NCBI RefSeq assembly: GCF_006094395.1
Contig: NZ_CP035291.1
Location: 434,001-498,000 of the forward strand
DNA from: Staphylococcus haemolyticus
GTDB taxonomy: Bacteria; Bacillota; Bacilli; Staphylococcales; Staphylococcaceae
Direction: 5' to 3'
Length of the DNA: 64,000 nt
The notes beneath the pieces are model-generated. The model saw nothing but the letters and a program-made list of their open reading frames with translations, was not told where the DNA came from and ran no database searches. Shown piece by piece: positions 9,409-19,486 of this stretch. Numbering within the stretch: position 1 is the first letter of the stretch; every line of letters starts with the position of its first letter. The translations under genes were made by a program, and so were the position numbers.

Positions 9409-10569
9409 ATGACAATTTCTAATAAACTAGCCAATATTCCTGATAGTTATTTTGGTAAAACGATGGGGCGTAAGGTTGAGCATGGACCACTACCGTTAAT
9501 TAATATGGCAGTTGGTATCCCGGATGGCGAAACGCCTAAAGGCATTGTTGATCACTTTGCTGATGCTGTTCGAATTCCTGAAAATCAAAAATATGGTGCA
9601 TTTCATGGTAAGGAATCCTTTAAAGAAGCAATTGTTAATTTCTATCAACGACAATATGGTGTTGAACTGCATAAAGATGATGAAGTGTGCATACTTTATG
9701 GTACTAAAAATGGTTTAGTGGCTTTGCCTACATGTATTGTTAATCCTGGAGAAAACGTGCTACTTCCAGACCCAGGTTATACGGATTATCTTGCTGGTGT
9801 CATGCTTGCTGATGCCAATCCAGTACCACTTAATTTGGAGCCACCACATTATTTGCCAGATTGGAGCAAAGTAGATGCACAAACATTAGCACGTACGTCA
9901 CTCGTTTATTTGACTTACCCAAATAATCCTACTGGATCAACGGCTACTAAAGCAGTGTTTGATGAAGCAATTCAAAGATTTAAAGGTACGCATACAAAGA
10001 TCGTTCATGATTTCGCGTATAGTGCTTTTGGATTTGATGCAAAGAACCCAAGTATACTTGCTTCTAAAGATGCAAAGGAAGTAGCAATTGAAATTTTTTC
10101 ATTATCTAAAGGTTATAATATGTCAGGATTTAGAGTAGGATTCGCAGTAGGTAACAAAGACATGATACAAGCGCTGAAGAAATATCAAACACATACTAAT
10201 GCTGGTATGTTTGGTGCCCTTCAAGATGCAGCAACATACGCACTTAATCACTATGATGACTTTCTAGATCAACAAAATGAAACATTCAAACGTCGTCGTG
10301 ACACGTTTGAGAAACAATTAAAAGATGCCAATTTACCATTTGTACATTCTAAAGGTGGTATTTACTCATGGCTTCAAACACCACCAGGGTATGATAGTGA
10401 ATCATTTGAACAGTATTTGTTGAAAGAACAATCGATCTTAGTGGCGCCTGGCATTCCATTTGGTGAAAATGGTCGTCATTACGTCCGTATTTCCCTAGCA
10501 TTAGATGACCAATTATTAACTGAAGCGGCTAAACGATTAGCTTCTTTATCTTATTTATATAACGAGTAA
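9409..10569 (+). CDS. PLP-dependent aminotransferase under SAM-riboswitch control
   Basis: The 386-residue class I/II fold-type I aminotransferase has the PLP Lys in SLSKGYNMSGFRVGF (Lys234), the substrate and cofactor loop YLTYPNNPTGS, the Asp region HDFAYSAFGFD and a C-terminal HYVRISLALDD arginine. ATG 9409 follows AAGGGGG. It is cotranscribed with the dehydrogenase 32 bp downstream. S. aureus has the same pair next to crtN. The SAM riboswitch implies a methionine-linked role, for example methionine/4-methylthio-2-oxobutyrate transamination; that is inference. Family relatives act on aromatic or branched amino acids or dicarboxylates, so the substrate is unproven. Confidence 0.85.
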   Translation: MTISNKLANIPDSYFGKTMGRKVEHGPLPLINMAVGIPDGETPKGIVDHFADAVRIPENQKYGAFHGKESFKEAIVNFYQRQYGVELHKDDEVCILYGTKNGLVALPTCIVNPGENVLLPDPGYTDYLAGVMLADANPVPLNLEPPHYLPDWSKVDAQTLARTSLVYLTYPNNPTGSTATKAVFDEAIQRFKGTHTKIVHDFAYSAFGFDAKNPSILASKDAKEVAIEIFSLSKGYNMSGFRVGFAVGNKDMIQALKKYQTHTNAGMFGALQDAATYALNHYDDFLDQQNETFKRRRDTFEKQLKDANLPFVHSKGGIYSWLQTPPGYDSESFEQYLLKEQSILVAPGIPFGENGRHYVRISLALDDQLLTEAAKRLASLSYLYNE

Positions 10570-10601
10570 CAAGAAGTCACAAATAGAAAGGATGAAATTT
10601 T

Positions 10602-11600
10602 ATGACTAAAATTAAAATAATGAGTGTACGAGATGAAGATATTCCTTATATTGAAGAATGGGCGGAACAAAATAATGTCGAAGTAGAGTTAAATAAAGAA
10701 ATATTAACAGAAGATAATGTCGATGATGTTCAAGGATTTGATGGTTTATCTTTGTCTCAACAACATCCAATATCGGAAGATGTATTTGCCAAATTGCAAC
10801 AATTTGGTATTAAACATATTGCACAACGTAGTGCTGGATTTGATACATACGACTTAAATTTAGCTACACAATATGGCATTATCATATCTAATGTACCGTC
10901 ATATTCACCTAGTTCAATTGCAGAGTTTGCAGTGACACAAGCCATTAATATTGTAAGAAATCAGAACGACATTCAACGTAAACTTAAAGACTATGATTTT
11001 AGATGGGAACCATCAATATTGTCGCGTTCAATAAGCGATTTAACCGTAGCTGTTATAGGAACAGGACGTATTGGTTCGATAGCGGCAAGTATTTTTGCAA
11101 AAGGATATAGAAGTCATGTTGTTGCATATGATCCATTTCCTAATGAAAAGGTTGCGCAATATGTTGAGTATAAGGATACGTTGGAAGAAGCTTTACGTGA
11201 TGCAGATATTGTTACAGTTCATATTCCAGCAACGAAATATAATCCACATCTCTTCAATAGAGATTTATTTTCAAAATTTAAAAAAGGTGCCGTATTTGTA
11301 AACGCTGCTAGGGGATCGATAGTAGATACGAGAGCATTACTAGATGCGATTGATAGTGGACACATTAAAGGCGCAGCGTTAGACACCTATGAGCATGAAC
11401 GAGGGTTGTTCCCAGGAGATTATCGTAATAAAGCAATTAATGATGACTTATTAGATGAACTAATTGCTAGAGAAGATATCTGGTTAACACCACATATCGC
11501 GTTTTATACTGATGCGGCAGTTAAGAACTTAATTGTTGATGCACTCGATGCAGTCATTGATGTCATGAATACAGGTACGACAAAATTAAGAGTGAATTAA
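10602..11600 (+). CDS. D-2-hydroxyacid dehydrogenase (D-lactate dehydrogenase-like)
   Basis: The 332-residue NAD-dependent D-isomer 2-hydroxyacid dehydrogenase reduces a 2-oxoacid to the D-hydroxyacid. Visible features are VIGTGRIGSIAASIFA (Rossmann motif, with Asp of VAYDPFP binding NAD), NAARGSIVDT (substrate Arg), LDTYEHERG (Glu) and LTPHIAFYTD (catalytic His). It is a paralogue of ddh at 56691 but lies in the SAM-riboswitch operon, 32 bp after the aminotransferase. It may therefore reduce the 2-oxoacid made by that enzyme rather than pyruvate (inference). The ribosome-binding site is AGAAAGGATG. Confidence 0.85.
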   Translation: MTKIKIMSVRDEDIPYIEEWAEQNNVEVELNKEILTEDNVDDVQGFDGLSLSQQHPISEDVFAKLQQFGIKHIAQRSAGFDTYDLNLATQYGIIISNVPSYSPSSIAEFAVTQAINIVRNQNDIQRKLKDYDFRWEPSILSRSISDLTVAVIGTGRIGSIAASIFAKGYRSHVVAYDPFPNEKVAQYVEYKDTLEEALRDADIVTVHIPATKYNPHLFNRDLFSKFKKGAVFVNAARGSIVDTRALLDAIDSGHIKGAALDTYEHERGLFPGDYRNKAINDDLLDELIAREDIWLTPHIAFYTDAAVKNLIVDALDAVIDVMNTGTTKLRVN

Positions 11601-11608
11601 AAAAATAA

Positions 11609-11661
11609 GAGTTGGGCATGGGACAGAATTATTTAAAAATTCAATGTCCCATACTCAACTC
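11609..11661. terminator. Bidirectional hairpin of the GGGACA repeat family
   Basis: GAGTTGGGCATGGGACA (11609-11625) pairs with TGTCCCATACTCAACTC (11645-11661), 17 bp with two G-T pairs. It serves the end of the riboswitch operon and possibly copZ from the other side. Confidence 0.75.
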
Positions 11662-11770
11662 CTCATATTTTGCCAGCACGATTGCTCACTTTTCTAGTTC
11701 GCCTACATCCTAATGGCTTTTGTACGGGCCTTATTGACTGCCTAACAAAAGCAGGTTTCTTATTCAGATC

Positions 11771-11977
11771 TTATTTTACATCGTAGCCTTGGTCTTCAAT
11801 AGCTTCTTTCATTTGTTCAACTGATACTCTATTTTCGTCGTAATCGACGCGAACTTGATTTTTATCTAAGTCTACTTCTGCTGAAGTCACACCGTTTAAT
11901 TTCGCTAGTGCTGATTCAACAGCATTTCTACAATGATCACAACTCATACCTTCAACATTAATAACTTTATTAATCAT
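11771..11977 (-). CDS. copZ: Copper chaperone CopZ
   Basis: The 68-residue heavy-metal-associated (HMA) protein delivers Cu(I) to CopA. The metal-binding motif is GMSCDHC at residues 9-15, in a ferredoxin-like fold of typical CopZ length. The ATG at 11977 is preceded by GGAGGTGACA; a GTG nine bases upstream overlaps the ribosome-binding site and is rejected. It lies 88 bp downstream of copA on the same strand, in one copper-resistance operon. Confidence 0.93.
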   Translation of the reverse strand: MINKVINVEGMSCDHCRNAVESALAKLNGVTSAEVDLDKNQVRVDYDENRVSVEQMKEAIEDQGYDVK

Positions 11978-12065
11978 ACCTGTCACCTCCGATGTTCTTA
12001 GTAATATATACCCATATTTTACTCCTTTTTAATAAACAAAGAAATAAAATAGAAATGCTTCATAA

Positions 12066-14453
12066 TTATAATTTCATTCGTTTTAGTCTTAAGGCATTAC
12101 TTACTACACTAACTGAACTTAAGGCCATCGCAGCACCAGCTATCCAAGGGGCAAGTAATCCCATTGCCGCAATAGGGATGCCTGCAATGTTGTATCCAAA
12201 TGCCCAGAATAAGTTCTGTTTAATATTGCGAATTGTTTTATGACTTGCATGAATGGCCTTAGGAACTAATTGGATATCTCCGCCAAGAATGGTGATATCT
12301 GCAGCTTCTATTGCTACTTCAGTGCCCGTTCCCATTGCAATGCCAATATCTGCTTTGACGAGGGCAGGCGCATCATTGATACCGTCACCGACCATAGCGA
12401 CATTATGTTTCTGTTCTTGTAATTGAGTTATATGATGTGCTTTATCTTCAGGTAGGACGCCGGCAATGACTTGATCAATGCCGACTTCTTTAGCAATAGC
12501 TTTTGCAGTTCGTTCATTATCACCAGTTAGCATGACCGTTCTGATATTCATAGATGATAATTGTTGGATAGCTTCTTTAGCAGATGCTTTAACAGTGTCA
12601 GCTACAGCAATCATACCTCTTAGTTCGCCATCATAAGCTATTAGCATAACAGTGTGTCCCTCGGCTTCCATCTGTTTCATCTTCTGTTTAATGCTTTGTA
12701 TATTGATTTGATGATCTAACATTAACTTTTGATTACCTACAAATAACATAGAATCATCTATAATGGCTTGTATTCCGTGACCTGGTAATGTTTGATAATT
12801 TGTGACATTTACCAAGTTAACTTTGTGTTGTTTGGCGTAGTTAACAATTGCAGTAGCAAGTGGGTGTTCAGAGTTATTTTCAGCTGAAGCAACTAAAGTT
12901 AAGGTATCTTTGTCACCTTCAAAATAAGTTACTTCTGGTTTGCCGTGTGTAAGTGTTCCTGTCTTGTCAAACACAACTGTATCAACTTGATTTGTACGTT
13001 CGACATATTCGCCACCTTTAAACAAAATACCATTTTCAGCAGCGCGACCAGTTCCAACCATTATTGAAGTTGGTGTAGCTAAACCAAGTGCACATGGACA
13101 AGCAATCACTAGAACTGATATCGCAGCAACAAGTGCATCTTCAAATTGACCAGGATGTACAAGTGTAATCCAAATTAAGAATGTCAGTAAAGCAATCGCA
13201 ATAACAATTGGAACGAAATAACCTGATATAATATCAGCTAAACGTTGGATAGGTGCTTTAGAACTTTGAGCTTCCTCAACCACTTTAATAATATTGGATA
13301 GGGCAGTATCTTTGCCAACTTTAGTTGCCATAATTGTAATAACACCATTCGTATTCATAGTTGAGCCTATTACTACATCATCAACGTGTTTATCAACTGG
13401 CATGGATTCACCTGTTAGCATTGATTCATCAATAGCAGTTTCACCCTTAATAATTTGACCATCGACAGGTATCTTTTCACCGGGTTTAATTAACAAGATA
13501 TCATCTACATTAACTTGATTGAGCGGTACCATTTTCTCCATACCATTATCATCAATTAGGCGTGCCTCTTTTGCTTGTAAGTTAAGTAATTCACTTAATG
13601 CATTCGTCGTTTGTGATTTAGCACGTGCTTCTAAATATTTTCCGAAAAGAATTAATGTGATAAGTACAGCGCTTGTCTCAAAGTAAAGGTGAGGCATGTT
13701 TGTGGCACCAGAAAACCATTTGATCATTTCATAAATACTGTAAAAGTATGCAGCACTAGTACCTAATGCAACGAGCACATCCATATTAAAGCCACCGTTG
13801 CGCAAGTTCTTATAAGCGCCAACATAAAATTGCCAACCAATGATAAATTGGATTGGTGTCGCAAGGATAAATTGGAACCAAGGATTCATTAAGATATCTG
13901 GTAAATGCATATTAAAGAGATGGACGAGCATTGTCATTAATAGAGGTAATGACAGAATAGTAGAGATCATTAATTTATTTCGCTTATGCTTAAGTTCTTG
14001 TTGTTTACGTGTTGCTTGATCTTCTTCGGATTGTTTAGGCTGTGCGTCGTAACCTAAGTTTCTGATTCGTCCAATTAAGGTATCTAAATCCGTTTGTCCA
14101 GGATAATACGTTACCATTGCTTGTTCAGTTGTTAAATTAACTGTCGCATCTTTAACACCTGGTGCTTTATTTAATACTTTCTCTATACGATTTGAACATG
14201 CTGCGCAGGTCATACCAGTAATGTCTAACTCAGCTTTGTCAATGACAACATCATACCCAAGCTTTTGAACCGTTGTAACAAAGTCATTTATTGCATAGTC
14301 ATTAGTATCATATTCAATCGTTGCTTTTTCCGTTGTCAAATTAACTTGTGCTTTTACGTTATCCATTTTATTTAAGCGCTTTTCAATACGATTCGAGCAA
14401 GCTGCACAAGTCATACCAGTAATGTTCAATGTGGCATTTTGTTTATTGCTCAT
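12066..14453 (-). CDS. copA: Copper-exporting P-type ATPase CopA
   Basis: The 795-residue P1B-1 ATPase exports Cu(I) across the membrane. Two N-terminal HMA domains each carry GMTCAAC (about residues 12 and 80). These are followed by eight expected membrane helices, the actuator TGES, the transport motif CPCALG, phosphorylation motif DKTGTLT, nucleotide-domain SEHPLA, hinge [10 protein letters not shown], and conserved residues in the last helices ([18 protein letters not shown]). The start is ATG 14453 with GGAGGTG upstream; a start eight codons earlier would precede that ribosome-binding site. It heads the copA-copZ operon and lies 32 bp downstream of a CsoR-type operator. Confidence 0.95.
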   Translation of the reverse strand: MSNKQNATLNITGMTCAACSNRIEKRLNKMDNVKAQVNLTTEKATIEYDTNDYAINDFVTTVQKLGYDVVIDKAELDITGMTCAACSNRIEKVLNKAPGVKDATVNLTTEQAMVTYYPGQTDLDTLIGRIRNLGYDAQPKQSEEDQATRKQQELKHKRNKLMISTILSLPLLMTMLVHLFNMHLPDILMNPWFQFILATPIQFIIGWQFYVGAYKNLRNGGFNMDVLVALGTSAAYFYSIYEMIKWFSGATNMPHLYFETSAVLITLILFGKYLEARAKSQTTNALSELLNLQAKEARLIDDNGMEKMVPLNQVNVDDILLIKPGEKIPVDGQIIKGETAIDESMLTGESMPVDKHVDDVVIGSTMNTNGVITIMATKVGKDTALSNIIKVVEEAQSSKAPIQRLADIISGYFVPIVIAIALLTFLIWITLVHPGQFEDALVAAISVLVIACPCALGLATPTSIMVGTGRAAENGILFKGGEYVERTNQVDTVVFDKTGTLTHGKPEVTYFEGDKDTLTLVASAENNSEHPLATAIVNYAKQHKVNLVNVTNYQTLPGHGIQAIIDDSMLFVGNQKLMLDHQINIQSIKQKMKQMEAEGHTVMLIAYDGELRGMIAVADTVKASAKEAIQQLSSMNIRTVMLTGDNERTAKAIAKEVGIDQVIAGVLPEDKAHHITQLQEQKHNVAMVGDGINDAPALVKADIGIAMGTGTEVAIEAADITILGGDIQLVPKAIHASHKTIRNIKQNLFWAFGYNIAGIPIAAMGLLAPWIAGAAMALSSVSVVSNALRLKRMKL

Positions 14454-14484
14454 TAAGACACCTCCATTACAATTCATACATAAT

Positions 14485-14501
14485 ATACCCCCTTAGGGTA
14501 T
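14485..14501. promoter_or_regulatory. CsoR-type copper operator
   Basis: ATACCCCCTTAGGGTAT is a GC-cored inverted repeat (TACCC-N5-GGGTA) directly upstream of copA, as in known CsoR-regulated copA promoters of Firmicutes. CsoR itself is not in this window. Confidence 0.75.
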
Positions 14502-14539
14502 TCGAGTCAATGTTTCTGTCTTAATTTTTCGCATAAAAA

Positions 14540-14576
14540 AGTAGGACAGAATTCTTTTCGAATTCATTGTCCTACT
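14540..14576. repeat. GGGACA-family intergenic hairpin
   Basis: AGTAGGACA (14540-14548) pairs with TGTCCTACT (14568-14576), with an inner GAATTC/GAATTC pairing. The flank to about 14625 (GAATTTGCAAAATAGCATCA, then TTATATTATTTATGTCC) recurs almost exactly at 61667-61705. Confidence 0.75.
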
Positions 14577-14657
14577 ACTTCGAATTTGCAAAATAGCATC
14601 ATTATATTATTTATGTCCTAGACTACTAACTACTATTGTAATGATTATATAGCTTAC

Positions 14658-14864
14658 TTAGAAAAAATCAGATGGCTTAAAATTTTCTAAATTTAAGTCT
14701 TTATAATTATTAAAATCAAAATTGGATATATTTTGAACAAGTTCACCGTTTTTCGCTTGATTATAATAATAATTTGCTTCGTTCATTACATCATGATCTT
14801 GGAATGTCTTTATAACGCCAAGAATGATAAGCAATGCAATGATACCTTTCAATAAACCTCTCAT
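14658..14864 (-). CDS. Small single-pass membrane protein of unknown function
   Basis: The 68-residue protein has an N-terminal hydrophobic helix (GLLKGIIALLIILGVIKTF) and then an Asn/Tyr/Asp-rich polar tail (NEANYYYNQAKNGE, NFDFNNYKDLNLENFK). ATG 14864 is chosen because AAAGGAG lies 11 bp upstream; a GTG start four codons earlier would overlap that site. A similar small ORF lies near copA in S. aureus by memory. I do not recognise a function. It is flanked by a hairpin repeat and by the SDR gene on the other strand. Confidence 0.65.
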   Translation of the reverse strand: MRGLLKGIIALLIILGVIKTFQDHDVMNEANYYYNQAKNGELVQNISNFDFNNYKDLNLENFKPSDFF

Positions 14865-15097
14865 AGAATGTCGCACTCCTTTTTCTGTAATATCTCGTTA
14901 GTGGCTTTAGTTGGTTTCTTTAATAGAAGTTTAATTTAATTATATAGGCTTTCTAATAAAATTGCATGAGACTAGGGAACTGACTTTTTATAGTTCTAAA
15001 GTTGTAATAAATTGAACGGTTCTATACACATTGATCTATTGTTTCAAAAGAGTCTTTATTAGGAACGATTAAGTAAATGGATAAGGAGTGAAAATGA

Positions 15098-15967
15098 ATG
15101 AATCTATTAGAATTCCATAAACAAATTAAAGGTTATACTCAAAATCGTCAACCAGGAACAGAGAGAGACATGGATCCTAGACCCATTTCAGAACTAAATG
15201 AATATAAAGCAGCTGGTAAATTGCAAGGTAAAGTTGCATTAATTACTGGTGGTGACTCAGGGATTGGTCGCTCTGTTGCGATCTTATTTGCAAAAGAGGG
15301 CGCTAATGTAGCTATTGGTTATTATGATGAGCATGAAGATGCAGAGGAAACTGTTAATCGTCTTAAAGAGATTGGCGTAAAGGCTAAAGCATATGCCCAT
15401 GATTTAAAAGATGCACAACAATCTAAAGATTTAGTGCAACAAGTTGTTCAAGAATTTGGTGGTCTAAATATTCTAGTCAATAATGGTGCGGTCCAATATC
15501 CTCAAGATAGTTTCATGGATATTACGCCTGAACAATTTAAAGATACATTCGAAACAAATATATTTGGCATGTTCTTCTTATCACAAGCTGCCGTTCCATA
15601 TCTAAGTGACAACGATACAATTATTAATACGACAAGTGTGACGGCATATCGTGGTTCTGGTCATTTAATTGATTACGCTTCAACTAAAGGTGCGATTGTT
15701 TCGTTTACACGTTCACTAGCAACCACACTAATGGAGAAAAATATTCGAGTTAACGGTGTGGCACCTGGTCCAATTTATACACCACTCATTCCGGCTACTT
15801 TTGATGAAGACAAAGTAGAAAATCAAGGTGGCAACACACCAATGGGTAGACGTGGACAACCAGCAGAACTTGCGCCAGCTTATGTATTTCTTGCTACAAA
15901 TGCGGATAGTTCTTACATCACTGGTCAAATCATCCATGTTAATGGTGGAGACTATATTACAACTTAA
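15098..15967 (+). CDS. SDR-family NAD(P)-dependent oxidoreductase
   Basis: The 289-residue short-chain dehydrogenase has an N-terminal extension (RQPGTERDMDPRP) typical of the YghA/YhdF subgroup associated with general stress. Motifs are TGGDSGIGRS (nucleotide binding), NNGA, Ser in INTTSVTAY, YASTKGAI (catalytic Tyr and Lys) and PGPIYTPL. The substrate is unknown. ATG 15098 follows AAGGAGTGAAA. A loose sigma-B-like pair (GTTTCA-N14-AGGAAC, near 15040) may drive it. The terminator is at 15988-16025. Confidence 0.85.
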   Translation: MNLLEFHKQIKGYTQNRQPGTERDMDPRPISELNEYKAAGKLQGKVALITGGDSGIGRSVAILFAKEGANVAIGYYDEHEDAEETVNRLKEIGVKAKAYAHDLKDAQQSKDLVQQVVQEFGGLNILVNNGAVQYPQDSFMDITPEQFKDTFETNIFGMFFLSQAAVPYLSDNDTIINTTSVTAYRGSGHLIDYASTKGAIVSFTRSLATTLMEKNIRVNGVAPGPIYTPLIPATFDEDKVENQGGNTPMGRRGQPAELAPAYVFLATNADSSYITGQIIHVNGGDYITT

Positions 15968-15987
15968 ATGAAAATTTTAATGTATTG

Positions 15988-16025
15988 AGCCATAAAGGTG
16001 TCTAGTGCCTTTATGGCTTATTTTA
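15988..16025 (+). terminator. Terminator after the SDR gene
   Basis: AGCCATAAAGG (15988-15998) pairs with CCTTTATGGCT (16008-16018), followed by TATTTTAT. Confidence 0.75.
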
Positions 16026-16111
16026 TGTTGAAAAAGAAAGTGTTTCCGTGCGAAAACCACTTAATTTATTTAAACTATAATATAAATATTAAATAAAGGT
16101 GGGTAAGTACA

Positions 16112-16690
16112 ATGACAGAAAAAGAAAAGATGTTAGCACACCAGTGGTATGATGCCAATTTTGATAAAGATTTGGAAACTGAACGAGTACGTGCAAAAGA
16201 TTTATGTTTTGACTTTAACCAAACGCGTCCGAGTGATGACAGTAGAAGACAGGCTATATTAACTGAATTATTTGGTTATACATTAGAGAATGTCGCAATT
16301 AATAGTCCGTTCGATACAGATTATGGTTGGAATGTTAAATTAGGCAAAAATGTGTTTGTTAATAGTAATTGTTACTTCATGGATGGAGGTGGCATCACGA
16401 TTGGTAATGATGTATTTATAGGTCCGTCTTGTGGCTTCTATACTGCCCATCATCCATTAACGCCTAAAGAACGTAATGCAGGTTTAGAGTTGGCGCAGCC
16501 GATTACTATTGGAAATAATATTTGGTTTGGTGGCAATGTCGTTGTCACACCTGGTGTAACGATTGGAGATGGTTCAGTTATAGCAGCAGGAAGTGTAGTA
16601 ACTAAAGATGTACCACCGAATAGCCTAGTTGCGGGTGTGCCTGCTAAAGTAATAAGAGAGATAAATGAAAATGACGCACCTAAAAATTAA
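16112..16690 (+). CDS. Sugar O-acetyltransferase (maltose/galactoside acetyltransferase family)
   Basis: The 192-residue left-handed beta-helix acetyltransferase uses acetyl-CoA to acetylate sugars. It has the N-terminal Mac domain ([15 protein letters not shown]), hexapeptide repeats ([40 protein letters not shown]), the catalytic His segment YTAHHPL and the C-terminal signature [13 protein letters not shown] 16112 follows AAAGGTGGG. It stands alone between the SDR gene and rocA. The physiological acceptor is unknown. Confidence 0.88.
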   Translation: MTEKEKMLAHQWYDANFDKDLETERVRAKDLCFDFNQTRPSDDSRRQAILTELFGYTLENVAINSPFDTDYGWNVKLGKNVFVNSNCYFMDGGGITIGNDVFIGPSCGFYTAHHPLTPKERNAGLELAQPITIGNNIWFGGNVVVTPGVTIGDGSVIAAGSVVTKDVPPNSLVAGVPAKVIREINENDAPKN

Positions 16691-16943
16691 TAGGACTATT
16701 TATCTATAAAACAACTTTTGAGTACTTACTTAACTTGATGTCGGCTAATTGGATTAAAGGTACAATAGTTAAAGTATACGAATGACTAATAATTAAAACT
16801 TTTCAGATAATATGTATGTAAGCGATTGCAAAAATAACCCGAAGCATAGTAGAATGAAATTAATGATACAAATTATCATTTTAAGTAAGTCAATGTTTTA
16901 CTGATTTTTATAATTCTTACAAATACATAGGGGGTAATTAAGA
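16691..16943 (+). promoter_or_regulatory. rocA upstream region with a cre-like site
   Basis: ATGTAAGCGATTGCAA at 16816-16831 matches the catabolite-responsive element pattern WTGNAARCGNWWWCAW at 15 of 16 positions, suggesting CcpA control of proline and arginine catabolism. No gene is visible here. The rocA ribosome-binding site is AGGGGG at 16930. Confidence 0.55.
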
Positions 16944-18488
16944 ATGGTAGTACCTTTCAAAAATGAACCTGGGATTGATTTTTCAGTACAAGAAAATGTA
17001 GAAAGATTTCAAAAAACGTTAGAGCAAGTTAAAAATGAACTTGGTCAAACACTTCCAATTGTGATTGACGGTGAGCACATTACTAAAGATGATACATTTG
17101 ATTCAATTAATCCAGCTAATACATCGGAATTAATTGCTAAAGTATCTAAAGCTACTAAGGAAGATGTAGATAAAGCGTTTGAATCTTCAAACAAAGCTTA
17201 TAAAGCATGGCGTCAATGGTCACATAAAGATCGTGCAGAGTTATTATTACGCGTTGCAGCAATTATTCGCCGTCGTAAAGAGGAAATCTCTGCAGTCATG
17301 GTATATGAAGCAGGTAAACCTTGGGATGAGGCTGTTGGCGATGCAGCAGAAGGTATCGACTTTATCGAATACTATGCACGTTCAATGATGGAATTAGCAG
17401 ATGGTAAACCGGTATTAGATCGTGAAGGAGAACATAACAAGTACTTCTATAAATCAATTGGTACTGGTGTTACAATTCCACCTTGGAACTTCCCATTTGC
17501 AATTATGGCTGGTACAACATTAGCACCAGTTGTTGCTGGTAACACAGTTCTATTGAAACCTGCTGAAGATACAGTATTAACAGCGTATAAATTAATCGAA
17601 ATCTTAGAAGAAGCGGGTCTTCCTAAAGGTGTTGTTAACTTTGTACCTGGTGATCCGAAAGAAATCGGTGACTATTTAGTTGATTCTGTTCATACACACT
17701 TTGTTACATTTACAGGTTCACGTGCAACAGGAACTCGTATTTACGAACGTAGCGCAGTTGTTCAAGAAGGACAAACATTCTTAAAACGTGTTATTGCAGA
17801 AATGGGCGGTAAAGATGCGATTGTCGTTGATGAAAATATTGATACTGATTTAGCTGCAGAATCAATTATAACGTCAGCATTTGGTTTCTCAGGCCAAAAA
17901 TGTTCTGCATGTTCACGTGCCATCGTACACAGTTCAGTGTATGATGAAGTATTAGAAAAAGCGGTAGCATTAACTAAAGAATTAACAGTTGGTAACACTG
18001 TAGATAATACATTCATGGGCCCTGTTATTAATAAAAAACAATTCGACAAAATTAAAAAATATATCGAAATTGGTGGAAAAGAAGGTAAAATTGAAATCGG
18101 TGGCGAAGCTGATGATTCAACAGGTTACTTCATTAAACCAACAATTATTTCAGGATTAAAATCATCTGATCAAGTCATGCAAGAAGAAATCTTTGGTCCA
18201 GTGGTTGGCTTTACTAAATTTGATAATTTTGAAGAAGCGATTGAAATTGCGAATGATACAGACTATGGCTTAACAGGTGCGGTTATCACAAATAATCGTG
18301 AAAACTGGATTAAAGCAGTGAATGAATTCGATGTAGGTAACTTATATCTTAACCGTGGATGTACTGCAGCAGTAGTAGGTTACCATCCATTTGGTGGCTT
18401 CAAAATGTCTGGTACAGATGCCAAAACAGGTAGTCCAGACTACTTATTAAACTTCTTAGAACAAAAAGTCGTTTCAGAAATGTTCTAA
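16944..18488 (+). CDS. rocA: L-glutamate gamma-semialdehyde (1-pyrroline-5-carboxylate) dehydrogenase
   Basis: The 514-residue aldehyde dehydrogenase oxidises glutamate semialdehyde to glutamate, the last step of proline and arginine breakdown. Family motifs are [23 protein letters not shown] (NAD binding), Glu in [13 protein letters not shown], catalytic Cys in [15 protein letters not shown] and [14 protein letters not shown]. Length equals the Firmicutes RocA1 type. It is monocistronic, with a cre-like site upstream and a hairpin terminator at 18550. Confidence 0.93.
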   Translation: MVVPFKNEPGIDFSVQENVERFQKTLEQVKNELGQTLPIVIDGEHITKDDTFDSINPANTSELIAKVSKATKEDVDKAFESSNKAYKAWRQWSHKDRAELLLRVAAIIRRRKEEISAVMVYEAGKPWDEAVGDAAEGIDFIEYYARSMMELADGKPVLDREGEHNKYFYKSIGTGVTIPPWNFPFAIMAGTTLAPVVAGNTVLLKPAEDTVLTAYKLIEILEEAGLPKGVVNFVPGDPKEIGDYLVDSVHTHFVTFTGSRATGTRIYERSAVVQEGQTFLKRVIAEMGGKDAIVVDENIDTDLAAESIITSAFGFSGQKCSACSRAIVHSSVYDEVLEKAVALTKELTVGNTVDNTFMGPVINKKQFDKIKKYIEIGGKEGKIEIGGEADDSTGYFIKPTIISGLKSSDQVMQEEIFGPVVGFTKFDNFEEAIEIANDTDYGLTGAVITNNRENWIKAVNEFDVGNLYLNRGCTAAVVGYHPFGGFKMSGTDAKTGSPDYLLNFLEQKVVSEMF

Positions 18489-18927
18489 TGAATTAAGATC
18501 AATATATAACAAGTTTAATAAAATTTAGAATAACATTTCTAAATAATTAGTCAGTAAATGAGTATAGTCCATTCATTTACTGACTTATTTTTATTTCATT
18601 AAATTGGTGGTACTTGCCTAGGAAGCTGTAATGTAGTTCTTTGACTTTAATCATTAGAACAACTTACTTAAGTGCTCAAGCACGTAAGTTCCATTTCCAC
18701 AGTTTGTTTTGTTTGTAGATTTGCTAGTTGAAAATTTCTTTGCTGAGGCCCATTCCCCAGCTCTATTTATTATCTATATCAACGCTACTTTCTTAAATGT
18801 GTATGACTTAAATGTTAAATAAAAGAAGCAAATTCTATATAATTTCAATAGAATCTGCTTCTCACTTATCTAAGAATATTGTGTCATAAAACCATTTATT
18901 AATAGTTTAATAAAAACAATGTGATTT
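18489..18927. other. Intergenic region with two terminators
   Basis: No gene is visible in these 439 bases. A hairpin at 18550-18584 (GTCAGTAAATGA pairing with TCATTTACTGAC, then T-rich) ends rocA. AGAAGCAAATTCTAT (18824-18838) with ATAGAATCTGCTTCT (18848-18862) ends the VOC gene on the minus strand. Between them, GGCCCATTCCCCAGC near 18750 looks like a degenerate copy of the CCCAGC intergenic repeat seen at 40110 and 53860. Confidence 0.65.
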
Positions 18928-19374
18928 TTAATTAAGTTTTGTATAGTCTTGGCCATGTAACATCCAACGTACGCCATATTTATCTGTAAAGGCGCCCATT
19001 TTTCCACCCCAGAATTGTTCTTTGAGTGGCATTTCAATGTCTAATGAGTCATGATCTTTAATTTCATCGTAAAACTGTTGAACTCTATCTGAATCGTCTT
19101 GATTGTTGACATCGAAATCAATAAGTAATGAAATACCATTGTTGATGTTCTCTACACGTCCGAATGAATCAGAGCATAAAATTTTAACACCTAACACTTC
19201 AAATTCAGCGTGCATTGTAGCTTCTGCAGCCTGTTCTTTTGTCATGCCAAATTGTTCCGCTTGTTCTTCGCTCACTTCTAATCTTTTGACGTTTGTAGCG
19301 CCAAATACTTCTTCGTAATATGCTATTGCATCTTTTGCTTTTTCAAATGCTAAATATGGAAATAATTCAGTCAT
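18928..19374 (-). CDS. VOC-family protein (PhnB/glyoxalase-like)
   Basis: The 148-residue vicinal-oxygen-chelate fold protein starts MTELFPYLAFEKAKDAIAYYEEVFGA and includes ATMHAEFEVLGVKILCSD and MGAFTDKYGVRWMLHG, typical of PhnB-like proteins, which are often annotated as glyoxalase or 3-demethylubiquinone methyltransferase-like. No metal site or substrate can be assigned with confidence. ATG 19374 is preceded on its strand by AAAGGGG. It is monocistronic. Confidence 0.8.
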   Translation of the reverse strand: MTELFPYLAFEKAKDAIAYYEEVFGATNVKRLEVSEEQAEQFGMTKEQAAEATMHAEFEVLGVKILCSDSFGRVENINNGISLLIDFDVNNQDDSDRVQQFYDEIKDHDSLDIEMPLKEQFWGGKMGAFTDKYGVRWMLHGQDYTKLN

Positions 19375-19486
19375 GATAAAACCCCTTTAGTTAGTTTGTA
19401 ACCCAGTCCATTATATAATGAATAGATGTAAATAGCGATTAATATACGGTCGTGAAACTTTGAACAAAATAGAATGATTATTCTAA

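Noticed and set aside
11992..12243. Plus-strand frame overlapping the copA 3' end
   Set aside because: Most of it is the complement of the conserved copA C terminus; no start signals.
15035..15062. Sigma-B promoter before the SDR gene
   Set aside because: GTTTCA-N14-AGGAAC departs from the -10 consensus at two key bases; mentioned only in the gene entry.
17762..18049. Open reading frame antisense to rocA
   Set aside because: It mirrors a strongly conserved enzyme, has no ribosome-binding site and Ser/Ala-rich shadow composition. The same applies to other long antisense frames inside crtP, copA, sdaAA and ptsG.
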